This document shows, piece by piece, positions 49,963-58,293 of a DNA stretch of 64,000 bases. This stretch comes from Curtobacterium sp. PhB115. GTDB taxonomy: Bacteria > Actinomycetota > Actinomycetes > Actinomycetales > Microbacteriaceae. The stretch spans positions 1-64,000 of the forward strand of contig NZ_RJKR01000011.1 of assembly GCF_003752025.1 (NCBI RefSeq), given 5' to 3'. Position numbers and translations under genes: made by a program. Numbering within the stretch: position 1 is the stretch's first letter; every line of letters starts with the position of its first letter. The notes under the pieces were generated by a model. The model worked only from the letters and a program-made list of their open reading frames with translations. It made no database searches and was not told the origin of the DNA.

Positions 49963-50976
49963 GTGACCGTCCCGACGACCCCGAGGGCGGTCACCCGCGC
50001 CGACGTCGCCCGGTACGCCGGGGTCAGCACCTCGGTCGTCAGCTACGTCGTCCACGACGGACCCCGTCCGGTCGCCGCCGAGACCGCCGCCCGGGTCCGG
50101 GACGCCATCCGGGTCCTCGGGTACCGACCGAACGCCAGCGCGCAGGCGCTGCGCACCGGATCGTCGAAGATGCTCGGCCTGATCGTGCCGGAACTCGACA
50201 ACCCCTTCTGGTCCGAGCTCGCGGTGGAGGTCACACACGCCGCGGCCGCCCGCGGCTACGACGTCCTGCTCGCGAACAGTGACGGCGACGCCGTGCAGGA
50301 ACGCGAACGCCTCCGCAGCCTGTCGGCCCGCCAGGTCGACGGCATCATCATGACGAGCATCATGACCCGCCCGGACCTGTCCACGGTGTCGGACCCCGGC
50401 ATCCCGATGGTCCTGCTCAACACCTTCTTCGAGGTCCCCGACTACGCGAGCATCGGTGTCGACGCCCTGCGCGGCGCCCACGACGGCACGAAGCACCTGG
50501 TCGAGCACGGCTACGCGTCCATCGGCCTCGTGATGGGGCACGCCGGTTCGATGGAGCTCCGGGAACAGGGATGGATGCGCGCCCTCCGCGACGCCGGCCA
50601 CCCGGACGGACCGATCGTGCGCTGCGACTTCACCCGACACGGCGGGTACGAGGCCGGTCTCCGGATGTTCAGCGACCGCACCGGACCACGAGCGGTCTTC
50701 GTCAGTTCCGACATGCAGGCCGTCGGACTCCTGCGCGCGCTCTGGGAACTCGGACTCAGCGTGCCCGAGGACGTCGCCATCGTGTCGTTCGACGGCGGCG
50801 CCGAGGCGGACTACACGAACCCGCAGCTCACGACGGTCCGACAGCCGATCGAGACGATGGCGATCGCCGCGGTCGACCGCGTGCTCGGGCTCGACGCGGA
50901 CAACCAGTGGCACCGCGACCTCGTGCCGGCCGAGTTGGTCCTGGGCGCGAGTTGCGGGTGCGACGTGCGTCGCTGA
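49963..50976 (+). CDS. LacI-family transcriptional regulator
   Basis: A 337-residue regulator: HTH TRADVARYAGVSTSVVSYVV, hinge GYRPNASAQALRTG, and a ligand domain with LIVPELDNPFWSEL and IVSFDGG. GTG 49963 follows GAAGGTGG; an earlier GTG (49903) lies in the terminator. As the only regulator in the cluster it is the natural candidate for the twin ACACGTG operators between the ABC operon and the dehydrogenase gene. Confidence 0.92.
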   Translation: MTVPTTPRAVTRADVARYAGVSTSVVSYVVHDGPRPVAAETAARVRDAIRVLGYRPNASAQALRTGSSKMLGLIVPELDNPFWSELAVEVTHAAAARGYDVLLANSDGDAVQERERLRSLSARQVDGIIMTSIMTRPDLSTVSDPGIPMVLLNTFFEVPDYASIGVDALRGAHDGTKHLVEHGYASIGLVMGHAGSMELREQGWMRALRDAGHPDGPIVRCDFTRHGGYEAGLRMFSDRTGPRAVFVSSDMQAVGLLRALWELGLSVPEDVAIVSFDGGAEADYTNPQLTTVRQPIETMAIAAVDRVLGLDADNQWHRDLVPAELVLGASCGCDVRR

Positions 50977-50991
50977 CGCACCTGACTGACG

Positions 50992-51027
50992 GCCTGGAGG
51001 CGCGGGGCGGGGCCGCCACCTCCCTCC
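50992..51027. repeat. Degenerate CTGGAGGC-family element
   Basis: GGCCTGGAGGCGCGGGGCGG is an intact left half, but the right half (CCGCCACCTCC) has drifted, leaving an imperfect stem. It lies between the convergent LacI and HxlR stops. Confidence 0.6.
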
Positions 51028-51040
51028 CGTCCGCCATCGC

Positions 51041-51502
51041 TCACGTCGCGGACGCACGCTCCATGACCGCGGTGAGTCGCTCCAGCGGCACGCGCTGGTG
51101 CGTCTCCCGCGTCACCGCGGCAGCCTCGACGGCTGCACCCGACTCGGTGTCGACGAAGCGCAGGTCCGACGTGCGCTCGGACGGACGGTGCCGGTCCGCC
51201 CAGCCGCCGAGGGCGAGCAGCACCAGGGACAGGTCACGCCCCGCATCGGTGAGGACGTACTCCTCGCGGGCCCGCGCACCCTCGGGCTTGTAGGTCGTGC
51301 GTTCGAGCACTCCCCCGTTGACGAGCGAGGCGAGCCGGGCCGTGAGGACCTCACGCGGGATCCCGAGACTCTGCTGGAACTGGCTGAAGCGGGTCGAGCC
51401 GCCGAGGGCGTCGCGGACGATCATGAGCGTCCACTTCTCGCCGAGGACGTCGAGGGAGCGTGCGATGGGGCAGCGCTCGTCGCCGCCGAGGATGCCGAGC
51501 AT
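51041..51502 (-). CDS. HxlR-family regulator
   Basis: A 153-residue winged-helix protein with the family signature CPIARSLDVLGEKWT (Cys 11; the Cys can sense aldehydes or quinones in relatives such as YodB/HypR), then RFSQFQQSLGIPREVLTARL and YVLTDAGRDL. It is divergent from an SDR gene 97 bases away, which it probably represses; symmetric sites lie between them. Confidence 0.92.
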   Translation of the reverse strand: MLGILGGDERCPIARSLDVLGEKWTLMIVRDALGGSTRFSQFQQSLGIPREVLTARLASLVNGGVLERTTYKPEGARAREEYVLTDAGRDLSLVLLALGGWADRHRPSERTSDLRFVDTESGAAVEAAAVTRETHQRVPLERLTAVMERASAT

Positions 51503-51518
51503 GCGTTCATCCTAGCTG

Positions 51519-51557
51519 GGTTCGATTTCCGGACACGACGTGTTAGGTTCGGTTTCC
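51519..51557. promoter_or_regulatory. Candidate HxlR operator region
   Basis: GGTTCGATTTCC (51519-51530) and GGTTCGGTTTCC (51546-51557) are direct repeats 27 bases apart, flanking a perfect dyad ACACG-A-CGTGT (51533-51543). All lie between the divergent HxlR (51502) and SDR (51600) starts. Confidence 0.6.
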
Positions 51558-51599
51558 GTACTCACCTGCTGTTGATCTTCTTCTCGACTGGAGCACCTC

Positions 51600-52295
51600 A
51601 TGACCGACCTCACCCACGCGATCGTCCTCGTCACCGGAGCGAACGGCGGCCTCGGCGCCGAGTTCGTCCAGCAGGCACTCGACCGCGGCGCCGCCAAGGT
51701 CTACGCCACCGCCCGCACCCCGCGCACCTGGGACGACGAGCGCATCGTGCCGCTCGCCCTCGACGTGACGAGCCAGGAGAGCGTCGACGCGGCCGCCCGT
51801 GCCGCCGCGGACACCACCGTGCTCGTGAACAACGCCGGCATCGGCGGTTCCGCACCTCTGCTCGACACCTCCGTCGACGAGGTCGAGCACGTCTTCGCGA
51901 CGAACGTCTTCGGTGCACTCCGCGTCGCCAAGGCCTTCGCGCCGTCACTCCGCGGCGGGGCACTCATCGACGTGCACTCCGTCCTGAGCTGGATCGCCCT
52001 CGCGGGTGGCTACTCGGCCTCGAAGGCGGCGTTCTGGTCCATCACGAACTCCCTCCGGCTCGAGCTCGCACCGCAGGACACGCAGGTCGTCGGCGCCCAC
52101 CTCGGCTACACCGACACCGGCATGACCGCCGACCTCGACGTCGAGAAGGCCGACCCGGCCGACATCGTCAGGACGATCTGGGACGCGGTCGAGGCCGGCG
52201 AGCACGAGGTCCTCGCCGACGAGATCAGCCGGAACGTCCGGGCGGGTCTGAGCGCGCCGCTGTCGGCGCTGTACCCGGCGCTCGCGACGGCCTGA
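51600..52295 (+). CDS. Short-chain dehydrogenase/reductase
   Basis: A 231-residue SDR: TGANGGLG (12-19) binds NAD(P), LVNNAG follows, and the catalytic Ser in VHSVLSW precedes GGYSASK (Tyr/Lys near 138-142). It oxidises or reduces an alcohol/carbonyl in the cytoplasm. It is divergent from HxlR, which suggests induction by a reactive carbonyl or quinone. A strong terminator follows. Confidence 0.92.
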   Translation: MTDLTHAIVLVTGANGGLGAEFVQQALDRGAAKVYATARTPRTWDDERIVPLALDVTSQESVDAAARAAADTTVLVNNAGIGGSAPLLDTSVDEVEHVFATNVFGALRVAKAFAPSLRGGALIDVHSVLSWIALAGGYSASKAAFWSITNSLRLELAPQDTQVVGAHLGYTDTGMTADLDVEKADPADIVRTIWDAVEAGEHEVLADEISRNVRAGLSAPLSALYPALATA

Positions 52296-52316
52296 AGCGT
52301 GTTCTCGTCAGGGCGG

Positions 52317-52364
52317 TGACGGTCCTGGTTCACGAACACCCCGGTTCGTGGACCAGGACCGTCA
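52317..52364 (+). terminator. Terminator of the SDR gene
   Basis: A 21-base arm starting TGACGGTCCTGGTTCACGAA (52317-52337) pairs with 52344-52364 with one G-U pair around a 6-base loop, 21 bases after the SDR stop. Confidence 0.8.
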
Positions 52365-52408
52365 GTCACCGCAGGCGAGTTCCCTCGCCCCGCAGGTACC
52401 CTGACCCG

Positions 52409-52597
52409 ATGACGACGGGGGAAGCGTCCACAGGGCGCGCTGTGGCCTTCTGGGTGACGGCAGCGCTCGGGACGGTCGCAGGCTTCGCCACGTGGCTCTG
52501 GCTGTCCCTCGCGTCGGACGTCGACAACCGACGTTCGGCTGACGACTTCTCGCACCCGAACGAGGGCGCCCTGTCACTCGGTCTCCCCGTCGAATGA
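52409..52597 (+). CDS. Truncated paralog of the small membrane protein at 53895
   Basis: A 62-residue product, MTTGEASTGRAVAFWVTA then one hydrophobic segment and WLWLSLASDVDNRRSADDF, matching the first half of the 132-residue protein at 53895 (MTTG, AFW-TA, WLWL-LAS, NE, G-P). The DNA just before both ATGs is also alike (TACCCTGA then ATGACGACGGGGG). The copy stops at GLPVE, where its sister goes on with three more helices. It is probably a remnant; a working small protein is possible. Confidence 0.6.
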   Translation: MTTGEASTGRAVAFWVTAALGTVAGFATWLWLSLASDVDNRRSADDFSHPNEGALSLGLPVE

Positions 52598-52716
52598 CTG
52601 TGGGACGGGGACGACGAGGCATCGCGGAGTGGCGGACGTCCATCAAGCGGCGCACGCCGCAGCTGTTCCTCGGGAAGAACATCCTGCTCCGCGAGCGGGA
52701 TCTCGAAGCCGCATGA
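52594..52716 (+). CDS. Possible 40-residue peptide overlapping the truncated gene
   Basis: ATG 52594 overlaps the previous stop as ATGA. The product contains EWRTSIKRRTPQLFLGKNIL and ends DLEAA; composition is protein-like but I recognise nothing. It in turn overlaps (ATGA at 52713) a frame starting MTEEYRLLTGAEG, which loses coding character near 52770, where the antisense DUF2283 gene ends. These may be remains of an operon cut at that point. Confidence 0.35.
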   Translation: MTVGRGRRGIAEWRTSIKRRTPQLFLGKNILLRERDLEAA

Positions 52717-52770
52717 CCGAGGAGTACCGGCTCCTCACCGGAGCCGAGGGGCCTGCGCTCGTCCTCGTTG

Positions 52771-53115
52771 TCAGACCGCGATCGACGAACCGTCCGCGTT
52801 CGCTGCGGCACCCCGCTGGACAGAAGTGCCTTCGGTGCCCTGAGTCAAACGCAGCGACGACGCAACACTCGGCCGGAGTGCTCGCAGGGTCTCGACATCC
52901 GCGCTGTGAACGTGCAACTCGTCGACGAGACGCTGGAACGGGATCTCCGCATCGAGGCGCAGCACTTCGATACCCACGACCATGCCGAGGGCATCGACGT
53001 CCACGAGGACGTCGGCAGTGAGTTCGCGCGTGTCCTCGACGTCGGAGTCGCTCATCGTGATGTAGGCGACATCGCTCTGCGCATCGACCGTGATCTGGAA
53101 CGGAACTCTCGGCAT
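52771..53115 (-). CDS. DUF2283 domain protein (antitoxin-like)
   Basis: A 114-residue protein. Residues 1-~60 fit DUF2283: ITVDAQSDVAYITMSDSDVE, then VLVDVDALGMVVGIEVL. The remaining ~50 residues are a low-complexity tail. ATG 53115 follows AAAGGTGG and overlaps the upstream stop as TGATG. DUF2283 genes often sit beside DUF4258 genes in pairs that look like toxin-antitoxin systems; the function here is inferred. Confidence 0.75.
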   Translation of the reverse strand: MPRVPFQITVDAQSDVAYITMSDSDVEDTRELTADVLVDVDALGMVVGIEVLRLDAEIPFQRLVDELHVHSADVETLRALRPSVASSLRLTQGTEGTSVQRGAAANADGSSIAV

Positions 53116-53354
53116 CAGATACCACCTTTCCACGCTGCGCTCTTGACGACCATGGGTTCGGTCTGTGGAGGCGAGCCTACAACCCATACTTTGAGGACAC
53201 GCCCGTCGCCCCGTGGGACGCCGTCGAACCGAGTGGACCCCTCCGGAGTCGGCAAGACGTGCAAGTGCTCGCTGAGCACGGACATGACGTCAGCACGTTC
53301 TATTCGACGCTGGGCCATGCGTTGCAGCACATGGCGGGTGAAGACCGGTTGCAA
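53115..53354 (-). CDS. DUF4258 domain protein (toxin-like)
   Basis: A 79-residue protein starting at TTG: FTRHVLQRMAQRRIERADV matches the DUF4258 opening helix with conserved His, Met and Arg, followed by a small sheet (RVLKVWVVG). Its fold is thought to resemble RelE/BrnT-like small RNases. It directly abuts the upstream gene (TAG then TTG) and overlaps the DUF2283 start, so the three are one translational unit. Confidence 0.75.
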   Translation of the reverse strand: MQPVFTRHVLQRMAQRRIERADVMSVLSEHLHVLPTPEGSTRFDGVPRGDGRVLKVWVVGSPPQTEPMVVKSAAWKGGI

Positions 53355-53759
53355 CTAGCTTCCCAGCACTTCCGCTTCGAACCGAAGCGTGCGGACCTCG
53401 ACGTCGTCCAGCCGCACGTGACAGGTGTACGTCCCCGCGCTGAGGATCGGAATGGTGAGAGTCGCAGCGAACAGGACCCCGACCTTGCCGTCTCCGTACG
53501 GTCGGGCCCCCTGATCCGTCGTCAGGACGCTGCTGAAGGCAATCTCGTACGCGCCGTCGTCCGGGCCCAGCAGGACACTCATCTCGACCGGCCCGTCACC
53601 CTCTCGCATCCGAACCCGTCCGGCCACCGACGTGATCCAGTTCGCCGGGAGGGCACGACCTTCGAGCGTGGCGTGCGTGTAGCTCCCGCCGATCACCATC
53701 AGGCGACCGTTCTCCACCTGCGCAAAATCAGCGAGGAACGCATAGTCGAGCTCTGCCAT
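53355..53759 (-). CDS. Hypothetical protein resembling DUF6941
   Basis: A 134-residue, beta-rich protein starting MAELDYAFLADFAQVENGRL, with a Gly-containing strand MVIGGSYTHA and a C-terminal AGTYTCHVRLDDVEV that looks like an immunoglobulin-type strand pair. I recall this opening from the family called DUF6941 but am not certain. It leads the operon with DUF4258 and DUF2283. ATG 53759 was preferred over GTG 53780. Confidence 0.6.
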   Translation of the reverse strand: MAELDYAFLADFAQVENGRLMVIGGSYTHATLEGRALPANWITSVAGRVRMREGDGPVEMSVLLGPDDGAYEIAFSSVLTTDQGARPYGDGKVGVLFAATLTIPILSAGTYTCHVRLDDVEVRTLRFEAEVLGS

Positions 53760-53894
53760 GTGACGGACATTAGCGGACACGACACTCAGGATGTCACCCT
53801 TCGCGAGCCATCACGCTGCAGGGCGGAACGCCGGATACCGCTGCGCGGATGGCGAGCACATTCGGCATCCGACAACCGGCGCTACCCTGAGCGG

Positions 53895-54293
53895 ATGACG
53901 ACGGGGGCGGTGTCGGAACGACGGTCGGGGTGGACGTCGATGGGCTGGACGTGGGCGTTCTGGGCCACGGCGGTGATCGGCGCGCTGGGCGGGTGCTGCT
54001 CGTGGTTGTGGCTGTACCTCGCCTCCGAGGAGGACCTGCGGGGCACGGCGCACGACCGCTCCGGGTTCAACGAGGACATCGTCACCATCGGCGGGGTGCC
54101 GCTGCTCCTCGCGCACGCCCTCGGGCTCGCCGCACTGCTCGCGCTCGCGGGTCGAGCGCGAGGGACCCGCAGGTCGGCCTGGGTCCTCGCGGTCGTCGTG
54201 CTCCTGGTCGACTCGCTGATCGGCATGGTCGTGTCACTGAGCCTGACCGGCGGGGAGCTCGTCGCCGTGTGGCCACGGCCGTACCGACCCTGA
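53895..54293 (+). CDS. Small four-helix membrane protein
   Basis: A 132-residue protein with hydrophobic segments at ~20-42, ~70-90 and ~95-115. Distinct motifs are WAFWATAVIGALGG and WLWLYLASEEDLRG. Function unknown. A truncated paralog lies 1.5 kb upstream (52409); the accessory DUF operon lies between them. The gene is preceded by TACCCTGA like its sister. Confidence 0.65.
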   Translation: MTTGAVSERRSGWTSMGWTWAFWATAVIGALGGCCSWLWLYLASEEDLRGTAHDRSGFNEDIVTIGGVPLLLAHALGLAALLALAGRARGTRRSAWVLAVVVLLVDSLIGMVVSLSLTGGELVAVWPRPYRP

Positions 54294-54303
54294 CGCGCCT
54301 CGG

Positions 54304-54867
54304 TCAGCCGCGAGCGCCTCGGCCGGTGATGCCGCGGTTGACGGCGGTGATCGCGTCACGCTCCTCGGCAGAGAGGCCGGCCTCATCGAGGACACGGCTG
54401 AGCACGCCGCTCTTGCGCTCGAGGTAGTCGTCGATGTCGCGTGCCTCGGCACCTGCGCTGCGCTTCACCGCGGCGTACTCGTCGCGGAGCGCCCGATCCG
54501 CACGAAGGACGTCGCGGACGCCGAGGTGGTTCCGCAGCGCCAGCGACCCGGCCGTGACGACGTAGGTGTTGCTCGGAGGGAAGCGCTCGGGCGTCCGGAA
54601 GGCCTGCCGATCCGGGACGCCGAGGTCGCCGCGTGGCTCGAACCCGATCGTCGCGAGCGCGGACACGGCAGCCGACACGTGCGCGGGATCGACGACGACG
54701 TCCACGTCGATGACCGGCTTGGCCGCCAGACCGGGGACCGCGGTGCTGCCGACGTGCTCGATGGCGCGGAACGGAGCTTCGGCTTCCTGGAGGGCCGCGG
54801 CGTACGCGTCACGCAACGCGGCGAACCGGTCGGGCCACGACGCCCGGTACTCGACGACCTCGATCAT
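54304..54867 (-). CDS. GrpB family protein (UPF0157 nucleotidyltransferase fold)
   Basis: A 187-residue protein with the GrpB signature HVGSTAVPGLAAKPVIDVDV at ~36-56, a minimal nucleotidyltransferase core (Gly-Ser, then Asp-x-Asp). The family is sometimes fused to CoaE (dephospho-CoA kinase) in other bacteria; the reaction is not defined. ATG 54867 gives the family-typical MIEVVEYRASWPDRF start. It lies 29 bases after tRNA-Ser on the same strand and converges with the small membrane protein. Confidence 0.9.
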   Translation of the reverse strand: MIEVVEYRASWPDRFAALRDAYAAALQEAEAPFRAIEHVGSTAVPGLAAKPVIDVDVVVDPAHVSAAVSALATIGFEPRGDLGVPDRQAFRTPERFPPSNTYVVTAGSLALRNHLGVRDVLRADRALRDEYAAVKRSAGAEARDIDDYLERKSGVLSRVLDEAGLSAEERDAITAVNRGITGRGARG

Positions 54868-54895
54868 CCACCGACCGTACCGACGCGTTGCATGG

Positions 54896-54980
54896 CGGAG
54901 GGTGTGGGATTCGAACCCACGAGACATCTCTGCCCACCTGTTTTCAAGACAGGCTCCATCGGCCGCTCGGACAACCCTCC
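54896..54980 (-). tRNA. tRNA-Ser (anticodon UGA)
   Basis: The reverse complement is an 85-base class II tRNA. The acceptor GGAGGGT pairs with ACCCTCC, the anticodon loop CTTGAAA has TGA, a long variable arm follows, and the T-arm has GGTTCGAATCC. It reads UCA and related serine codons. It lies 44 bases after the HAD gene in the serS transcription direction. Confidence 0.95.
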
Positions 54981-55024
54981 AGTGACGCGACCACGTGGCG
55001 AGACGTGATCGCGTCCCGAGAAGT

Positions 55025-55888
55025 CTAGCGGGGCAGGGAGTCGAGCGCCGCTGCCAAGCCGTCGTCGGTCACGCCGCCGGTGAGCTCGTTGCCGGCGTCG
55101 ACGACGTCGTCCGGAGCCTGGCCCATCACGACGCCGCGACCGGAGGTCGACGCCCACCGCAGCATGTCGATGTCGTTCCGGCCGTCACCCGCGGCGAAGA
55201 CACGCGACCGCGGGATGTCGAGCCACTCGCGGATGCGCTCCATCGCGGTCGCCTTCGTCACGCCCTCTGGTGCGATGTCGAGCCACGCGGTCCACCCCAC
55301 GGTGTACGAGACCTTGTGCAGGCCCATCGCCTCGACGATCTGCAGGAACTCCTCGAGCCCGTGCTCCGGCGAGATCACCACGACGCGGGTGGCCTCGACC
55401 TCGAGCAGGCGTTCGAAGGGCACCTGTTCGCCGGCGTTCGTCATGGTGTCGGCCGGGAAGTTCTCGGACAGCAGGAACCGGCCGGTCTCGTCCTCGACGC
55501 CGAAGGCCGCGTTGGTGAGCGCGCCGTGGATCGTCTGCAGGACCTCGGACGGGTCGAACCGCTCCACGTGGACGCGCTCGTACGACCCGTCGGGGCGACG
55601 GGCGAGCGTGAGTGCTCCGTTGGCGCAGACGAGGTACTTCGGCTCGATGCCGAGGGTCTCGAGCAGGGGCACGGTCATGCCCTCGCTGCGGCCGGTGGAG
55701 AGCATGACCTCGTGCCCGGCGGCTTCGGCGTCGCGGATGGCGGCGACGACGGTGTCGGTGATGACCCCGTCCTCGCGCATCGTGGTGCCGTCGATGTCGA
55801 GTGCGACCAACCAGCGCTTGGTGCGGGTGGGCGCACCGGTGCCGGCGCCCTGCGCGTCACCATCGACGAACCGCCCCTTCGCGCTCAT
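55025..55888 (-). CDS. HAD-superfamily hydrolase, Cof-type (subfamily IIB)
   Basis: A 287-residue phosphatase. Motif I is ALDIDGTTM (nucleophile Asp), motif II is in MLSTGRSEG, Lys motif III in GVTKATAM and motif [12 protein letters not shown]. The IIB cap lies between. Cof-type enzymes dephosphorylate sugar phosphates, FMN or ThDP precursors. It overlaps the serS stop by 4 bases, an arrangement common in Actinobacteria. Confidence 0.93.
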   Translation of the reverse strand: MSAKGRFVDGDAQGAGTGAPTRTKRWLVALDIDGTTMREDGVITDTVVAAIRDAEAAGHEVMLSTGRSEGMTVPLLETLGIEPKYLVCANGALTLARRPDGSYERVHVERFDPSEVLQTIHGALTNAAFGVEDETGRFLLSENFPADTMTNAGEQVPFERLLEVEATRVVVISPEHGLEEFLQIVEAMGLHKVSYTVGWTAWLDIAPEGVTKATAMERIREWLDIPRSRVFAAGDGRNDIDMLRWASTSGRGVVMGQAPDDVVDAGNELTGGVTDDGLAAALDSLPR

Positions 55889-57147
55889 CGGGGCTCGATC
55901 ACCTCGACGCCGCCGAGGTAGGGGCGCAGGACCTCGGGCACGACGACGGAGCCGTCGGCCTGCTGGTGCGTCTCGAGGATCGCGACGATCCAGCGGGTGG
56001 TCGCGAGCGTGCCGTTGAGCGTGGCGACCGGAGCGGTCTTGCCGCTCTCGGTGCGGTAGCGGATGTCGAGACGGCGGGCCTGGTACGTGGTGCAGTTCGA
56101 CGTGGAGGTGAGCTCGCGGAACGTGCCCTGCGTCGGGACCCAGGCCTCGATGTCGTACTTCTTCGCGGCGCTCGTGCCGAGGTCGCCGCCGGCGACGTCG
56201 ATCACGCGGTAGTGCAGCCCGAGGTCCTGCAGCATCTGCTCCTGGTAGCCGACGAGCTTCTCGTGCTCGGCCTCGGCCTGGTCCGGGTGGACGTAGGAGA
56301 ACATCTCGAGCTTGTTGAACTGGTGCACGCGGAGGATGCCGCGGTTGTCCTTGCCCGCCGAACCGGCCTCGCGCCGGTAGCAGGTCGACCAGCCGGCGTA
56401 GCGGTGGGTACCGCTGTCCAGGTCGAGGATCTCGTCGGCGTGGAAGCCGGCGAGGGCGACCTCGCTCGTGCCGGTGAGGTACAGGTCGTCGGCCTCGAGC
56501 CGGTAGACCTCGGCAGCGTGCTCGCCGAGGAACCCGGTGCCCGCCATGGTCTCGGGGCGGACGAGCGTCGGGGTGATGAGCGGTTCGAACCCGGCTGCGA
56601 CGGCGCGGTCGAGGCCGAGCGACATCAGCGCGATCTCGAGCCGGGCACCGAGGCCGCGGAGGAAGTAGAAGCGCGAGCCGGAGACCTTCACACCGCGCGG
56701 GATGTCGATGATGCCGAGGTGCTCGCCGAGGTCGGCGTGGTCCTTCGGCTCGAAGTCGAACTCGGGCTTCGTGCCGACGGTGCGGAGCGTGACGAAGTCG
56801 TCCTCCCCACCCTCCGGCACGCCGGGCAGCACGACGTTCGGGATGGAACGGACGACGGAGGTGAAGGTCTGCTCGGCCGCTGTGACGAGGGCCTGCGCCT
56901 CCTTCACACGGGCGGCGAGCGCCTGTGCCTGCTGCACGAGTGCGGCCTTCTCGTCCTTCGGGGCCTTCGCGACGGTCTTGCCGAACGCGTTCTGCTCGGC
57001 GCGCAGCGACTCGAAGGAGGTGATCGCACTGCGCCGGGCCGCATCGGCGGCGACGGCTTCGTCGACGACGGCGACTGATGCGCCGCGTGCGTGCTGTGAG
57101 GCCTTGATGACGTCCGGGTCGTCGCGGAGCAGCTGTGGATCGATCAC
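55885..57147 (-). CDS. serS: Seryl-tRNA synthetase
   Basis: A 420-residue class II synthetase. An N-terminal coiled-coil arm (~30-110), which grips the long variable arm of tRNA-Ser, precedes the catalytic core. Motif 2 is [20 protein letters not shown] and motif 3 [31 protein letters not shown] binds serine. It starts at 57147 ([15 protein letters not shown]), divergent from the lipid kinase gene. With the HAD gene and tRNA-Ser(UGA) it forms a same-strand run. Confidence 0.97.
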   Translation of the reverse strand: MIDPQLLRDDPDVIKASQHARGASVAVVDEAVAADAARRSAITSFESLRAEQNAFGKTVAKAPKDEKAALVQQAQALAARVKEAQALVTAAEQTFTSVVRSIPNVVLPGVPEGGEDDFVTLRTVGTKPEFDFEPKDHADLGEHLGIIDIPRGVKVSGSRFYFLRGLGARLEIALMSLGLDRAVAAGFEPLITPTLVRPETMAGTGFLGEHAAEVYRLEADDLYLTGTSEVALAGFHADEILDLDSGTHRYAGWSTCYRREAGSAGKDNRGILRVHQFNKLEMFSYVHPDQAEAEHEKLVGYQEQMLQDLGLHYRVIDVAGGDLGTSAAKKYDIEAWVPTQGTFRELTSTSNCTTYQARRLDIRYRTESGKTAPVATLNGTLATTRWIVAILETHQQADGSVVVPEVLRPYLGGVEVIEPR

Positions 57148-57204
57148 CGCCCCATCTTAGAGGCGGCCACCCGCGTGCAGCATTCGATCGGTACCGTTGG
57201 TGGC

Positions 57205-58293
57205 ATGTCGACCCCTTCGGAGACCGCGCCCGCGGACCAGGACGCCCTCCCCACCGAACAGCGGACGGCAGCGGTGGTCTACAACCCCGTCAAGGTCCAC
57301 CTGCCGACCCTCAAACGCACCGTCGACAAGCACCAGCAGGAGGCCGGCTGGGCCGAGACCCTCTGGTTCGAGACGACCGAGGAAGACCCGGGCGGCGGCA
57401 TGGCCCGAGCGGCGCTCGACGCCGGCGCCGAGGTCATCGCCGCGGCCGGAGGTGACGGAACGGTCCGCGCGGTCGCCGAGGTCGTGCACGGTTCCGACGC
57501 GTCGCTGGCGCTCCTGCCGAGCGGCACGGGCAACCTCCTCGCCCGCAACATGAAGCTCCCGCTCGACGACCTGGCCGGCAGCGCTCGCACGATCTTCGCC
57601 GGGCACGACCGGTCCATCGACTTCGGCCTGATCGGGGTCGAACGTCCGGACGGCCGCCGCGACAAGTTCGGATTCCTCGTGATGGCCGGCCTCGGCCTCG
57701 ATGCCCGGATGCTCGCGAACACCCGGCCCGAGCTCAAGAAGCGGGTCGGCTGGCTGGCCTACCTCGACTCGCTGTTCCGCTCCGTGCGGGACACCGACGG
57801 CTTCGAGTTCCGGTACCGCCTCGACGAGTCCGCCCGGAACGGTTCGGTGCGTGCGCACTCGGTGATCGTCGGCAACTGCGGGATGCTGCAGGCGAACGCC
57901 ATGCTGCTGCCCGACGCCGAGATCGACGACGGCGTGTTCGACATCGTGGTGATGCGGCCGCGCGGCTTCTTCGGCTGGGTGCGGATCGGCGCTCGGGTGT
58001 TCTGGGAGAACGCGATCCTCCGCTGGTTCCGCCGCTCAGCGCTGTCGGACACCCTGATCGGGCGCCGGATCACGACGGCCGCGAAGCAGGAGCGACCCTT
58101 GCGCTACATGCGCGGCGAGGAGTTCACGCTGCGGCTCGAGAAGCCCGACGAGTTCGAGATCGACGGCGACCCGGTGGGCGAGATCGTGGCGTTCCGCGCC
58201 CGGATCGACCCCGGTTCGCTGAACGTCAAGGTGCCGACGGTGACCCCGCGTCCGAGCCGCGTCCGCGGCCGCGCGCGAGCCGCCAAGCGCTGA
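57205..58293 (+). CDS. Diacylglycerol kinase family lipid kinase (DgkB/YegS-like)
   Basis: A 362-residue kinase. AAGGDGTVRAV (80-90) holds the family GGDGT nucleotide site, PSGTGNLLARN follows, and FEIDGDPVGE closes the C-terminal domain. It phosphorylates diacylglycerol or a related membrane lipid. ATG 57205 is chosen over an earlier in-frame start at 57175. The C-terminal RARAAKR and stop codon lie in the first unit of the tandem repeat at 58273-58372. Confidence 0.9.
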   Translation: MSTPSETAPADQDALPTEQRTAAVVYNPVKVHLPTLKRTVDKHQQEAGWAETLWFETTEEDPGGGMARAALDAGAEVIAAAGGDGTVRAVAEVVHGSDASLALLPSGTGNLLARNMKLPLDDLAGSARTIFAGHDRSIDFGLIGVERPDGRRDKFGFLVMAGLGLDARMLANTRPELKKRVGWLAYLDSLFRSVRDTDGFEFRYRLDESARNGSVRAHSVIVGNCGMLQANAMLLPDAEIDDGVFDIVVMRPRGFFGWVRIGARVFWENAILRWFRRSALSDTLIGRRITTAAKQERPLRYMRGEEFTLRLEKPDEFEIDGDPVGEIVAFRARIDPGSLNVKVPTVTPRPSRVRGRARAAKR

